Shown here: positions 9,369 through 18,604 of the stretch, piece by piece
Layout: every line of letters starts with the position of its first letter
Numbering within the stretch: the stretch's first letter is position 1
DNA from: JBALVT01 sp045110675
GTDB taxonomy: Bacteria > Pseudomonadota > Gammaproteobacteria > Pseudomonadales > Halieaceae
DNA length: 64,000 nt
Reading direction: 5' to 3'
NCBI GenBank assembly: GCA_045110675.1
Contig: JBGCGJ010000029.1
Location: 1-64,000 of the forward strand
Notes under the pieces: model-generated
Told to the model about the DNA's origin: nothing
Database searches by the model: none
The model's input: the letters and a program-made list of their open reading frames with translations, nothing else
Program-made: the position numbers and the translations under genes

Positions 9369-9965
9369 ATGCTGATATCCCAATCCCATCAATTTATATT
9401 TCTGGCAGTTCCCAAAACGGGCACCAGCAGTATCGAAAATGCGCTTAAACCCTATCGAGCGGCGATCACCTCAGATTTTAATAAGCATGCCACCTGTTCA
9501 AAACTGCAACGAGATTTACCCGCAGATATGTGGGCCGGTTACTTCAAGTTTGCCTTTGTCAGAAATCCCTATGATTTGATGCAGTCGTGGTATTTCTATC
9601 GGCAGCGAAAGGCGCTTGCCAATCCGCAGCACCCGCGCCACCACCTGTACACCGGTGACCTCAGCTTTGAAGAGTTTATTCAGGGCTTTGCCAAAAATGA
9701 GCTGATGCTGCGTCAGGTTGATTTTATTGCGCCACACGGCAAGGGCCTTCAGGTTGATACGGTCGGGAAGTTTGAGTCCCTGGATCGCGATTTCGCATCG
9801 ATTTGCAGTGGTCTGAATCTATCGGTTGAACCATTGACCAAAGTCAGGTCCAGCAACAATAACGCCGATGCAAAAGGGCTTTGGTCACGTGCATCTCGAA
9901 AAGTTGTAAATGACTACTTTCTGGAAGACTTCTCTACGTTTGATTACGAAATAATAGAAGAATAG
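9369..9965 (+). CDS. Small sulfotransferase family protein (family 2 type)
   Basis: A protein of about 198 residues with a 5'-PSB loop 'VPKTGTSSI' directly after a beta strand (FIFLA), and a second conserved segment 'FKFAFVRNPYDLMQSWYFY' carrying the 3'-phosphate-binding arginine. This pattern is that of the sulfotransferase family 2/heparan-type group, which commonly modifies carbohydrates. The ATG at 9369 lies one base after the sulfatase stop, so translation is probably coupled. A GTG at 9348 inside the sulfatase gene is an alternative start. Pairing a sulfate-removing lipoprotein with a cytosolic sulfate-adding enzyme is unusual. Confidence 0.8.
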   Translation: MLISQSHQFIFLAVPKTGTSSIENALKPYRAAITSDFNKHATCSKLQRDLPADMWAGYFKFAFVRNPYDLMQSWYFYRQRKALANPQHPRHHLYTGDLSFEEFIQGFAKNELMLRQVDFIAPHGKGLQVDTVGKFESLDRDFASICSGLNLSVEPLTKVRSSNNNADAKGLWSRASRKVVNDYFLEDFSTFDYEIIEE

Positions 9966-10049
9966 AGCATAGGGTGTAGGAAATTTTTAAACTGATCGCG
10001 CCGGAATTCCAGAGCCGACGCGACCGTTGAATATTTAATTCATCAGGCG

Positions 10050-10937
10050 TTATTCAAAACCTGGGATTTTTTCATCCACTATGTCCTCTAAAAGTGCACT
10101 GGATCTTGCACGTTCAAACGCATCTGTAATCCCCTTGTATCGGGTTTGAACAGCGTGTGAAAAATTTGGGTGAGTAACGATATAGAATTCGCCCTGCGAT
10201 AGGGCCTCCACCACTCGTTTTCCGACCAGTTCGGGCGGTGCTCCTGCGTCGATAACCCCTTGCATCTTGTCACTCAGCGCGGACTCTAACTTCGACCCCT
10301 TGCTCGAATTCTCATCCGATTTAAACTGAGCTTGCTTGTTGCGTTGTGAGTGATTAATACGCGTTTTGACGAATCCCGGGCAGAGCACGGAAACGTGGAT
10401 ATTGTCGCCTTGCAGCTCTCCCTGCCAACATTCAGACATGGCCACGACGGCGGTTTTTGTGGCGGAATACGCGCCGGCCATTGGCAGTGGAGCCAGGCCC
10501 GCCATGGAGGCGACATTGATCAGCCAGCCACCTTCGCCGTGTTGTTTGATTAACGGGATAACTGTTTGTGCGCCAAACACAACCCCCATTAAGTTGACCT
10601 CTACTATCCAGCGCCAATCTTTCTCTGTCGAGGTATCAATCGGGCTAGGGGCGCCTCCCACTCCCGCGTTGTTGACCAGCATATGAATCTTGCCAAACCT
10701 GTCGGTTGCTTGCTGGGCAACTTCTCGCCACTGACTGCTATCGGCGACGTCCAATTTGACTGCCAATACTGGAATATCCAGCTGTTCCAAGCTTTCCTTG
10801 GCACTCTCCAATTGCTCTGCGTTGATGTCCGCTATGACAACATTCATCCCGTGGCCGCCGATCTCCTTTGCGATACTAAGACCAATTCCCTCCGCGCCAC
10901 CGCTGATGATGGCAGTTTTACCTGCTAGTGATTTCAT
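10050..10937 (-). CDS. Short-chain dehydrogenase/reductase (SDR), classical type
   Basis: A 295-residue NAD(P)-dependent oxidoreductase. The cofactor loop is 'SGGAEGIGLSIA', followed by 'NNAGVGG', and the catalytic motif is YSATK with an upstream serine (VASMAG). The acidic residue after the second strand (IADINAEQ) suggests NAD preference or at least no classical NADP arginine. The ATG at 10937 has GAGA 6 bases upstream and fits the family start; an ATG four codons earlier is also possible. The length, with a C-terminal extension past the usual 250, resembles SDRs acting on bulky or lipid-like alcohols. It is convergent with the small sulfotransferase and divergent from fumarase. Confidence 0.85.
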   Translation of the reverse strand: MKSLAGKTAIISGGAEGIGLSIAKEIGGHGMNVVIADINAEQLESAKESLEQLDIPVLAVKLDVADSSQWREVAQQATDRFGKIHMLVNNAGVGGAPSPIDTSTEKDWRWIVEVNLMGVVFGAQTVIPLIKQHGEGGWLINVASMAGLAPLPMAGAYSATKTAVVAMSECWQGELQGDNIHVSVLCPGFVKTRINHSQRNKQAQFKSDENSSKGSKLESALSDKMQGVIDAGAPPELVGKRVVEALSQGEFYIVTHPNFSHAVQTRYKGITDAFERARSSALLEDIVDEKIPGFE

Positions 10938-11176
10938 TGTGTATCTCATGTTTCGTGGAAGGTCAGACCTTAGCGGATTTCTTTTATGAATCCTACTGAT
11001 TGAATCACTAGAGGCGTTCTTTTTTAGCCCCGTCTCCTGATTTGATTTAGTCGCCTTTGTACTGCTTCGTTAATGTCTGTGAACATTTTCTGAAAAAGCT
11101 ACAATGTGTCCAAACACGATTTTCTTTCGGGCATATTTCATATCGGCTGCCCACAGCGAAATAGGGAGTTTCCTAC

Positions 11177-12568
11177 ATGGGTGATATGCGTACTGAATCT
11201 GATAGTTTTGGTCCACTTGAAGTTCCAGCGGACAGACTCTTTGGGGCGCAAACCGCGCGCTCTTTGATCAATTTTCCGATTGGAACAGAGACCCTGCCAG
11301 AGCCTTTGGTTCGTGCACTCGGCGTCGTCAAGCGTTGCGCTGCTATTGCCAACGCGCGTTTGGGCACTCTCGAAACGGAATTGTCCGCAGCCATCGCACA
11401 GGCGGCAGAGGAGGTGGCGGAGGGGAAGTTAAACGACCACTTCCCTCTTTCTGTATGGCAAACCGGTTCGGGTACACAGTCCAATATGAATGCGAACGAA
11501 GTGATATCCAATCGGGCAATCCAAATACTGGGTGGAGTGGTGGGTTCCAAAGATCCGGTTCACCCCAACGATCATGTCAATCGATCACAGTCATCCAATG
11601 ATACGTTTCCCACCGCCATGCACATTGCAGCCGCAGAGGAAATCAGTCATGCGTTGTTGCCGGCCCTGCAGAGTTTGCGCAATGCTCTGAATGACAAGAC
11701 CCAGGAATTTCAACACATTATTAAAATTGGTCGAACGCATTTACAAGATGCAACACCGCTCACCCTCGGCCAGGAATTTTCTGGATACACTGCTACGCTC
11801 GACAGTACGATTCGCCGCGTCACGCAGGTTTTACCGGCGCTGTATGAGTTGGCACAGGGTGGCACGGCGGTCGGTACCGGGCTCAACACCGTTACCGGCT
11901 TCGCTGAGACCTTTGCTGAGGAAGTAGCCTCTTATACACGGCTGCCCTTTACCACCGCGCCCAATAAGTTTGAGGCACTGGCGACCAAAGATGCTTTAGT
12001 CGAGGCTCATGGGGCTCTCAACAGTACCGCAGTCAGTCTGTTCAAGATCGCCAATGATATTCGTCTGCTGGGATCAGGGCCACGTTCAGGGCTGGGAGAG
12101 ATCGCTCTGCCGGAAAATGAGCCTGGATCTTCTATCATGCCCGGCAAAGTGAATCCCACCCAATGCGAGGCCATGACCATGGTGTGCACTCAGGTTATGG
12201 GGAACAACACTACGATCTCCATGGCCGGTAGCCAAGGGCATTTCGAACTGAACGTGTTCAAGCCGGTGATAATCTACAATCTGTTGCAATCCGTTCGCTT
12301 GCTGTCCGATATGTGTACCAGCTTCACAGGAAAATGCGTGTTGGGTATCGTGGCTCGCGAAGATAACATTGCGCAACTGATGAATCGCTCGCTGATGTTG
12401 GTAACAGCGCTCAATTCAACAATCGGTTATGACAGTGCCACGATCGTTGCCAAGACAGCGCATAAAAACGGCACGACCTTGAGGGAGGAGGCCATTGCCT
12501 TGGGCTATGTCACTGCTGAACAGTTTGATTCGATCGTGAGGCCAGAACATATGATCGGCCCCACTTAG
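11177..12568 (+). CDS. fumC: Fumarate hydratase, class II
   Basis: A 463-residue TCA-cycle enzyme that interconverts fumarate and L-malate in the cytosol as a homotetramer, without an iron-sulfur cluster. The three family regions are present: 'WQTGSGTQSNMNANEV', 'NRSQSSNDTFPTAMHI' and the superfamily signature 'GSSIMPGKVNPTQ'. 'GRTHLQDATPLTLGQEFSGY' provides a further active-site segment. Length and order are normal for FumC. AGGGAG lies upstream of the ATG. It appears monocistronic, with about 230 bases of divergent promoter region shared with the SDR gene. Confidence 0.96.
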   Translation: MGDMRTESDSFGPLEVPADRLFGAQTARSLINFPIGTETLPEPLVRALGVVKRCAAIANARLGTLETELSAAIAQAAEEVAEGKLNDHFPLSVWQTGSGTQSNMNANEVISNRAIQILGGVVGSKDPVHPNDHVNRSQSSNDTFPTAMHIAAAEEISHALLPALQSLRNALNDKTQEFQHIIKIGRTHLQDATPLTLGQEFSGYTATLDSTIRRVTQVLPALYELAQGGTAVGTGLNTVTGFAETFAEEVASYTRLPFTTAPNKFEALATKDALVEAHGALNSTAVSLFKIANDIRLLGSGPRSGLGEIALPENEPGSSIMPGKVNPTQCEAMTMVCTQVMGNNTTISMAGSQGHFELNVFKPVIIYNLLQSVRLLSDMCTSFTGKCVLGIVAREDNIAQLMNRSLMLVTALNSTIGYDSATIVAKTAHKNGTTLREEAIALGYVTAEQFDSIVRPEHMIGPT

Positions 12569-12801
12569 GCACCTGCTAAAGGACATTTCACCAATACTAG
12601 CGATTAGCGTATACCTGCTCTTTGCTCGCACCGCATTCAAATCCGCTAGTTGCCTAAAGTTTTAATTGGCAGGGTCCGTGGTAGCACCCGTGGCATACAA
12701 CACAGCGATTTTCGACAATAGGCTTTGCCTGACTGTGGTATTCGATCGCTGATTACGTTGCTAAGGGGTAGACAGCTGCGGTGTTCAACACCGGCTGATG
12801 A

Positions 12802-15531
12802 CTATGTTGCTTCATGTAAATACTGGCGCAATTCGTCGAGTGATTCTCTCAATCCTGTGAGTCGACCTAGCTCCGCTGCGTCGTGAATAAGTTTGCAGCG
12901 GTGGGCAATTGCTTCGGTCGCTGCCAATCCAGATAAGCCCTTCAACTGATGGGTCAGTTCGATGACTTCGTCATTTTGAAATGGGTCCAGGTGTTGTTCA
13001 ATCTCAGCGATAATATCAACGATCTCATCTTCAAGATCTTTGGGGTCAATCTCCAATAGACTGCCACCGCTGACGAGTTTTGATCCGCGCCCCACCGGCC
13101 GTTTCAAAGCGAGGTTGAGCGTCTCTATAAGTTGCGTTTCTTCGAAGGGCTTATGCAGTACGTACTGAATCCCCGCATCAAGAATCTGCTGCGACTGGGT
13201 GGTCACGACATCCGCGGTAAGTAACACGAAGGGTCCATGGGTTTCAATTTCCGGGCGTTTTTTCGCCTCAGCAAGCTCTATACCGTCCATTTCCGGCATG
13301 TGAAGATCTGCAATGACGATGTCAAATTTTTCACTCTTGAGCGCGTCCAGAGCCTGTTTGCCATCGGCTACAGCCGTCACTGTTATACCGAGGCGCACCA
13401 GTAGTTTTTCGATGTATTGCCTGTTGTGCCGGTTATCCTCAGCGAGCAATGCTCTGGAGCTTATTATTCCATCTGGGTCGGTTAAGCTCTCCCTGTTCTG
13501 GCCGAGAACGCTCGTTTCGGTGGACTCGGCGCGCGTGAATACCCTCTCGAGGGCGCTGTGTAGTTTCTCGTTGCGAACCGGCTTTCTTACTTGAAGTATA
13601 GAGTTAAAATGCAATTTGAGTTCCAGGCTGTAGATCTGGCCGGTGTTGCGGCAACTCAGCAGCAAAACTACATCTCCGGCGAATCGATCGGACACGAAAT
13701 GAAGCAGCTCTTCGACACTGTCTCTGTTGGATTCCTCGGCGCTAAAACTGAGTACCAGACATAGAGGTGGGCCTTCGTGACTGTCAATCATCTCCAATAG
13801 TTTATTGCGGTCCGGAGCCACATAGATATCGCTGCAAAGTCGCAAAATACGGTTTCTGATAGAACGCCTCGACCAGGGATTTGGGTCGTAGAGAAGCACG
13901 GTACCGTGGAACTCGGGAGGGCGTTGCTGATCAATTTGTTCAGGTATCTCAACTCTTAACATGAAGCAAATTTCTGTTCCCTGTCCGACCACGCTATCTA
14001 TCTTAAGACCACCGCCGAGGTGCTCTACCATGGATTTGGCTATCATCAACCCCAAGCCCGTTCCGCCGTAACGTCGTCGAATACTCGTGTCGCCCTGGTA
14101 GAAGGGTTCAAAAATTTTCTCCAGGTACTCCTTCTCTATTCCGATCCCGGAGTCTTTGATAATAAATTCAAGAGTCAAGTAGCCTGCGCTCTTGTCCTGC
14201 GCGAGTACTGACACCAGCACCTGCCCGCTGGATGTAAATTTCACGGCGTTAGAAACCAGATTGTTGCAGATCTGCATCAATCTCAACTGATCTGTCTTAA
14301 CCGTTCTGGGGACGGCTCTTTCGATATCAATAATAAGCTCTATGCCCTTGTCAAAAGCCGACCACTCGTGCATGGATATCATGTTGTCGAGCGCCGCTTC
14401 CAACTCGAATTCCTCTGCTTTTAGCACGATTTCAGATTGCTGTATTTCAGAAAGCTCCAAAATATCGTTGATGGTTCCAAGTAGAACTTGAGATGCCTGG
14501 GTTACGATATCTATGTACTCGGACTGCTCCTCATCAAGATCTGTATCTGTCAGTAGCTGCATAAACCCTGAGATTGAAGTGATGGGTGTACGCAACTCGT
14601 GACTCATGCGGGCCAAAAATTCATCTTTTGCCAGGTTTGCCGCTTCGGCAGTTTTCGTGGCCTGCTCGAGCTGGGTGTTGCGCTCTTCCAATTCTTCCAA
14701 CGTCAGTTGCAGTCGTTCAGTTGCCTGTCTGATTTTTCCGTGAAGAGACGCCTGATTGCCGTCTATCAGCTCTGCCATCCGATTGATACCGGTCTGGAGC
14801 CTGCCCAATTCACCGCCGTCGGAAAGCCTGACCCGAGCGCTAAGATCGCCGGTGGAAATACTGTCTACCACGCCAGTAATCGATCGCACCGGGCGTGCAA
14901 TCCCTCTGGAAAAGAACTGGGCGATTAAGTAAGCACCCAAAAGCCCCAGGATTCCGGTGATCAATGCGTTGGTGACAAACGACTGCCGTCTTGCCGCGGA
15001 ATTAGACTCATCGAGTATAACGGCTATCCATCCCACCACCTGGTTTTCTATGGGCAGTGTGGATTCCTGCCCAAAGGTTTCCTGGTGATCAGCGATTTCG
15101 ATCACAGATTGTTTTACGGGCGCCACAAAGTAGCGCAGCATTCCGCCGGCTATCTTGTGTTCGCCAGCGGACAGTGTATCGGAGAATACCTCTGGGGTTA
15201 TCTCGGGGGGAGACGAAGCGAGAGGTTGCAGTTTGTCGTCATAAAACACAACGCCATGCGTCTCTGGCTGTGTAAGAATTGTTTGCCCGAGCTGCGCCAG
15301 GGCTGCTTTATCGGCAGAAATTAATGCCAGCTCGGCGATCACTCCAGTGGTTCTCGCCAGATTGCTACCGTATTCGGAAAGGCGTTGGTTTTCTGCGTTC
15401 ACCTGGACTCGAATGTGATAGACACTCAGAATTGAGGTCACCATGATCAGGGGAATTGCTGAGGCGAACAGCAATCGGTTGGTGATACTCCAGCGCGACG
15501 GATTGAGTAGTTGCGCGCCCCTAGGTTTCAT
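12802..15531 (-). CDS. Hybrid sensor histidine kinase, BarA/GacS-like
   Basis: A 909-residue inner-membrane kinase. In order: TM segment near residues 19-40, a periplasmic sensor region of about 140 residues, a second TM, HAMP, HisKA with phosphoacceptor His311 (ARMSHELRTP), HATPase with the N, G1 and G2 boxes (NLVSNAVKF, DSGIGIEKEY, GGTGLGLMIAKSM), a degenerate receiver-like segment (about 540-660), a full receiver with phospho-Asp742 (IADLHMPEMDG), and an Hpt domain with His861 (THQLKGLSG). This layout matches BarA/GacS. It starts inside the end of the binding-protein gene (11-base overlap). That implies translational coupling and suggests the binding protein feeds this sensor. Confidence 0.93.
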   Translation of the reverse strand: MKPRGAQLLNPSRWSITNRLLFASAIPLIMVTSILSVYHIRVQVNAENQRLSEYGSNLARTTGVIAELALISADKAALAQLGQTILTQPETHGVVFYDDKLQPLASSPPEITPEVFSDTLSAGEHKIAGGMLRYFVAPVKQSVIEIADHQETFGQESTLPIENQVVGWIAVILDESNSAARRQSFVTNALITGILGLLGAYLIAQFFSRGIARPVRSITGVVDSISTGDLSARVRLSDGGELGRLQTGINRMAELIDGNQASLHGKIRQATERLQLTLEELEERNTQLEQATKTAEAANLAKDEFLARMSHELRTPITSISGFMQLLTDTDLDEEQSEYIDIVTQASQVLLGTINDILELSEIQQSEIVLKAEEFELEAALDNMISMHEWSAFDKGIELIIDIERAVPRTVKTDQLRLMQICNNLVSNAVKFTSSGQVLVSVLAQDKSAGYLTLEFIIKDSGIGIEKEYLEKIFEPFYQGDTSIRRRYGGTGLGLMIAKSMVEHLGGGLKIDSVVGQGTEICFMLRVEIPEQIDQQRPPEFHGTVLLYDPNPWSRRSIRNRILRLCSDIYVAPDRNKLLEMIDSHEGPPLCLVLSFSAEESNRDSVEELLHFVSDRFAGDVVLLLSCRNTGQIYSLELKLHFNSILQVRKPVRNEKLHSALERVFTRAESTETSVLGQNRESLTDPDGIISSRALLAEDNRHNRQYIEKLLVRLGITVTAVADGKQALDALKSEKFDIVIADLHMPEMDGIELAEAKKRPEIETHGPFVLLTADVVTTQSQQILDAGIQYVLHKPFEETQLIETLNLALKRPVGRGSKLVSGGSLLEIDPKDLEDEIVDIIAEIEQHLDPFQNDEVIELTHQLKGLSGLAATEAIAHRCKLIHDAAELGRLTGLRESLDELRQYLHEAT

Positions 15532-16555
15532 TTTGTTCGCAATGTTGCGCTATGCCTTCCTTGGCCAGGTTCATTTGGAGTTGCGATTCACTGGCAATGT
15601 CCAATTTAAGAAATCGCGCGATGCGTGAATTGGTCTTTACGGTAAAGATGTTGCCAGTCTTGCCCCAGGGTACCTCCGGAATGCCGGTGCTCTGCCACTT
15701 CGCGAGCACGTCATGGGTTTCTTTGGCTATATCGGACGGGGCTGCGAAAACGGAAGCGAGTGCTCCGCCATCCACGTATTTTTCTGAGAAGGCAATAACG
15801 GGTTTCCGGTGACGTGAAGCCAGATAGAGAATCCATTTGGCGATGTTTCGATTCTGGGCACTGGATTGGGGAAAAACCAGAAACGCATCTGAGCGCGTGT
15901 AGTAGCTGTCGAGCAAACGAATTGGATTGCTATCGGCAGACATTTTCACGGCTTCCAACTGGAAATTACAGTGTGAAATGGGAGTGTTCTCCTGCTGCGC
16001 AACGCCATTCGCAAGTTCAAGTCCTGAAACACTTAAGGCAGTGGCCTCGGGAAGTAGTAAACGCGTGAGGAGCAGGTAGCGTTCTAGAGGTTGATCTATG
16101 AAAAGGCCGAAAAACCTGTGATCTCGCGGCGATACCTCTGCCATTACAGCCTGATAAGAGTAGGAGGTAACAAAAACAGCCAGGACGGTAGCCTCGGGAT
16201 GATTTGTAGCCATGTATTTGAGGGCACTAGTACCCACTGTAACAACGAGCTCACTGTCTCGGAAGTGGGGGGTGCTTTTGTCAAGAATGTCTAATTCGCC
16301 AACATCAAAACTGTGTAATACGAGCTCGTCGACGTGCTCAAGACTTTTAGAAATCCTGGCACGCACTTCCTCGTAGGCGTTTCCTTGGCTGGTGACAAGT
16401 GTCACAACTCGAGTTGCAGCTTGTGCGCTTCGTGCACCACCGAGTGTCACCAGTAAAATAGTGAGAGTAATGGCAATAATGCCAGGCCCCTTCGGCAGTC
16501 CTTGCGGACTGTCCTGACGCTTCTTCGTCATCCTTGGCGACAGTCTAAAATTCAT
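15521..16555 (-). CDS. Periplasmic ABC-type substrate-binding protein
   Basis: A 344-residue protein with a signal peptide or N-terminal anchor (hydrophobic stretch around residues 27-45, then AQA). The remainder resembles the PF04392-type ABC substrate-binding family: 'VVTVGTSALKYMATNHPEATVLAVFV' followed by a second lobe with 'SDAFLVFPQSSAQNRNIAKWILYLASRHRKPVIAF'. No permease or ATPase gene is nearby, so it probably acts in signalling rather than uptake. It lies between a TonB-dependent receptor (3 bases away) and the hybrid kinase (overlapping). The ligand is unknown. Confidence 0.78.
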   Translation of the reverse strand: MNFRLSPRMTKKRQDSPQGLPKGPGIIAITLTILLVTLGGARSAQAATRVVTLVTSQGNAYEEVRARISKSLEHVDELVLHSFDVGELDILDKSTPHFRDSELVVTVGTSALKYMATNHPEATVLAVFVTSYSYQAVMAEVSPRDHRFFGLFIDQPLERYLLLTRLLLPEATALSVSGLELANGVAQQENTPISHCNFQLEAVKMSADSNPIRLLDSYYTRSDAFLVFPQSSAQNRNIAKWILYLASRHRKPVIAFSEKYVDGGALASVFAAPSDIAKETHDVLAKWQSTGIPEVPWGKTGNIFTVKTNSRIARFLKLDIASESQLQMNLAKEGIAQHCEQNET

Positions 16556-16558
16556 TTT

Positions 16559-18598
16559 CTAGTCAGGTTTGAATGACAGCTTAACGAATACGCCCGGTTC
16601 GAACCGATACTCCCTTTCGTACTCGGGATAACTATCGAAAACGCTTTTGCCGATAAGCTCTAGCCCGAGATCTCCATAAGCGGTTGAGAAGCTTTTGGCG
16701 ACTCGCAAGTCAGTCGTCAGGTTTGAATCAAGACGGTCTCCCTCCTGCCACTGAATCTCCGAGTTGTAGTAGACAGCGGCGCTCAGATCTAATCCCATAA
16801 ACCTTGTTGAGGCCAATAGGCTTGCAAGGTGGCGCGGTGGCGCACCCTTTACCCGACTGCGGCCGCGGTGCTCGCCGTCAAAATCTGTGTAAGCGTACTG
16901 CAGGCTGATGTTGGAATACTCGTTGAAACGGTATTTGAGCTGGGTGTCCCAACCCTTTATGGTCCAGTCAATAAAGTTGCTTCTGAAAACGGCGAAACCG
17001 GCAGGCCCGGTTTGGGCGTCGTCGATAATGTCTTCGGCTTCCGTTCTAATGAGTCGAACGTCGGCCGTGAGTTTCCCACTGAAGTAAGAACCGATATATC
17101 CAATGTCGTACTCCGTAACCAGGGACTCTCTGATGTTGGGGTCAGTAACCACGTCTCCCTCGATGACGGTCCCATCAGAAAACCGGGTTGCCTGGTCTTG
17201 AAAGGCCTCAAGGATAGAAGGAACGCGATTCCCGCGAGTGGCAGACACGCGTACGGTATTGAATTCAGAAAATGAGTAATTGAACGCCAGGCGGGGCGAC
17301 CACAGTGTACCCACCAGTTTGTTGTCCTCAGCCATTAGGCCTACGTTGGCCTGCAGACGTTTACTGAAAGAGTGTTCAATATTAGTGAACTGACGGTAGC
17401 TCCAGCTATCGACAGTGTCTCTGCGGTTTAGCAGGAAATCACTCCGGACTCTGTTTAGCCTCGCGCCGATACCTGCAACGCCCCGGGTATTGCCGCCCAG
17501 GGTGAAGCTCTGATTGATTTCGAGATCGTAAGTTTCAGAGAGTGCGTCATCGTCTCCGGCGGTAACTTCTTCATCTTGCTGGCCTGGGAAAAGCACCGGT
17601 ATGAATTCGGGAGCAAAGCCGATAGCGTTCGAAAGCAAGCCGAGTTCTATCAACTCATCAAACTCGCCGCGGTTGTGGTAAAACAGTAACTGAAACTCAT
17701 TGTTGCTGGCTTGGAGGTGTTGCCAACGAAACATTTGGTAGTGGTCAGTAATAGATCGAATATGGAAACCATCTTCCCCGCCCGCCAGTCCGCTGGTAGG
17801 GATTTCTATGTTTGTCTTGCCGAATCCCGCGTGAAACCTAAGGGTGTCGTTAATAGTCGGTGTGGCTATTGCCTCAAAGCGAAAACTTGTCGCTTCGTTA
17901 CCGTCGATGTTTCTGTCCTCGGGCGGATCATTTGCGAATCGGGGGAAGCCCTCGTTGTGTCGATATACCACGCCCATGCTGTAGTCGATCAAGCCCAACT
18001 GGCCCGTGTAATCGAGTTGTCCGTTACGCGTTTCGATATCGCCGGCCAGGAGCTTTAGGGAAAACCCCTCTTCCCGAGCGGGTCGATTGGTGACAATATG
18101 CACCGCGCCCAGAAACGCGTTTGAACCGTAGGCGGGGGCGTTCGAACCGCGCACCACTTCCATGTATTCGATGTCTTCAGGCGTTATTCCAAGAGAAGTC
18201 CACTCCACGGTCGAAAAAAGCGGGACATACACCGAACGGCCGTCGATGGTGATCTCCAGATCTCCTGGGAAAGCGTAGCTTAGGCCGCGATTGGTTACAC
18301 CGAATTGATTCCCGAGTACGCTGTAGCTAAGAAACCCAGGAGCCAACTTCAGAATTTCCGAAACTTCAGTGGCGCCCGAGGCAGCGATCATCGCCTGGTC
18401 GATATAGGTGATTGCTACCGGGCTTTTGTCTATCTGCTGCGGTAACCGCGTGGCCGATGTGACCACGGGAATATCGGCGAAAAAATCAGTTTCATTCATA
18501 GCCCCTACACTGGGTTGGACACCCAAAAGGCTAGAGGTAATGAATAGGGGGATGCTGCATTGAGGATAAAAACATGTGCCGCGGGAGCTTTTTTTCAT
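16559..18598 (-). CDS. TonB-dependent outer-membrane receptor
   Basis: A 679-residue outer-membrane beta-barrel with an N-terminal signal sequence (SIPLFITSSLLGVQPSVGA). A plug domain follows, with 'VTSATRLPQQIDKSPVAITYIDQ' as the TonB-box/plug start and 'RGSNAPAYGSNAFLGAVHIVTNRP' as its conserved end. The barrel ends in an aromatic-rich strand (FVKLSFKPD). It belongs to the vitamin B12/ferric-enterobactin-like class by general appearance, but the ligand is unknown. It is encoded between a LuxR-type regulator and a periplasmic binding protein, which points to a sensing role. Confidence 0.88.
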   Translation of the reverse strand: MKKSSRGTCFYPQCSIPLFITSSLLGVQPSVGAMNETDFFADIPVVTSATRLPQQIDKSPVAITYIDQAMIAASGATEVSEILKLAPGFLSYSVLGNQFGVTNRGLSYAFPGDLEITIDGRSVYVPLFSTVEWTSLGITPEDIEYMEVVRGSNAPAYGSNAFLGAVHIVTNRPAREEGFSLKLLAGDIETRNGQLDYTGQLGLIDYSMGVVYRHNEGFPRFANDPPEDRNIDGNEATSFRFEAIATPTINDTLRFHAGFGKTNIEIPTSGLAGGEDGFHIRSITDHYQMFRWQHLQASNNEFQLLFYHNRGEFDELIELGLLSNAIGFAPEFIPVLFPGQQDEEVTAGDDDALSETYDLEINQSFTLGGNTRGVAGIGARLNRVRSDFLLNRRDTVDSWSYRQFTNIEHSFSKRLQANVGLMAEDNKLVGTLWSPRLAFNYSFSEFNTVRVSATRGNRVPSILEAFQDQATRFSDGTVIEGDVVTDPNIRESLVTEYDIGYIGSYFSGKLTADVRLIRTEAEDIIDDAQTGPAGFAVFRSNFIDWTIKGWDTQLKYRFNEYSNISLQYAYTDFDGEHRGRSRVKGAPPRHLASLLASTRFMGLDLSAAVYYNSEIQWQEGDRLDSNLTTDLRVAKSFSTAYGDLGLELIGKSVFDSYPEYEREYRFEPGVFVKLSFKPD

Positions 18599-18604
18599 AG
18601 GTAT

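Noticed and set aside
9986..10030. Imperfect GC hairpin between small sulfotransferase and SDR genes
   Set aside because: One mismatch in nine pairs, 10-base loop and no U-run; too weak to call a terminator.
12779..12793. CGGTGTT-C-AACACCG palindrome after the hybrid kinase gene
   Set aside because: The loop would be a single base and no U-run follows, so neither terminator nor operator is convincing.
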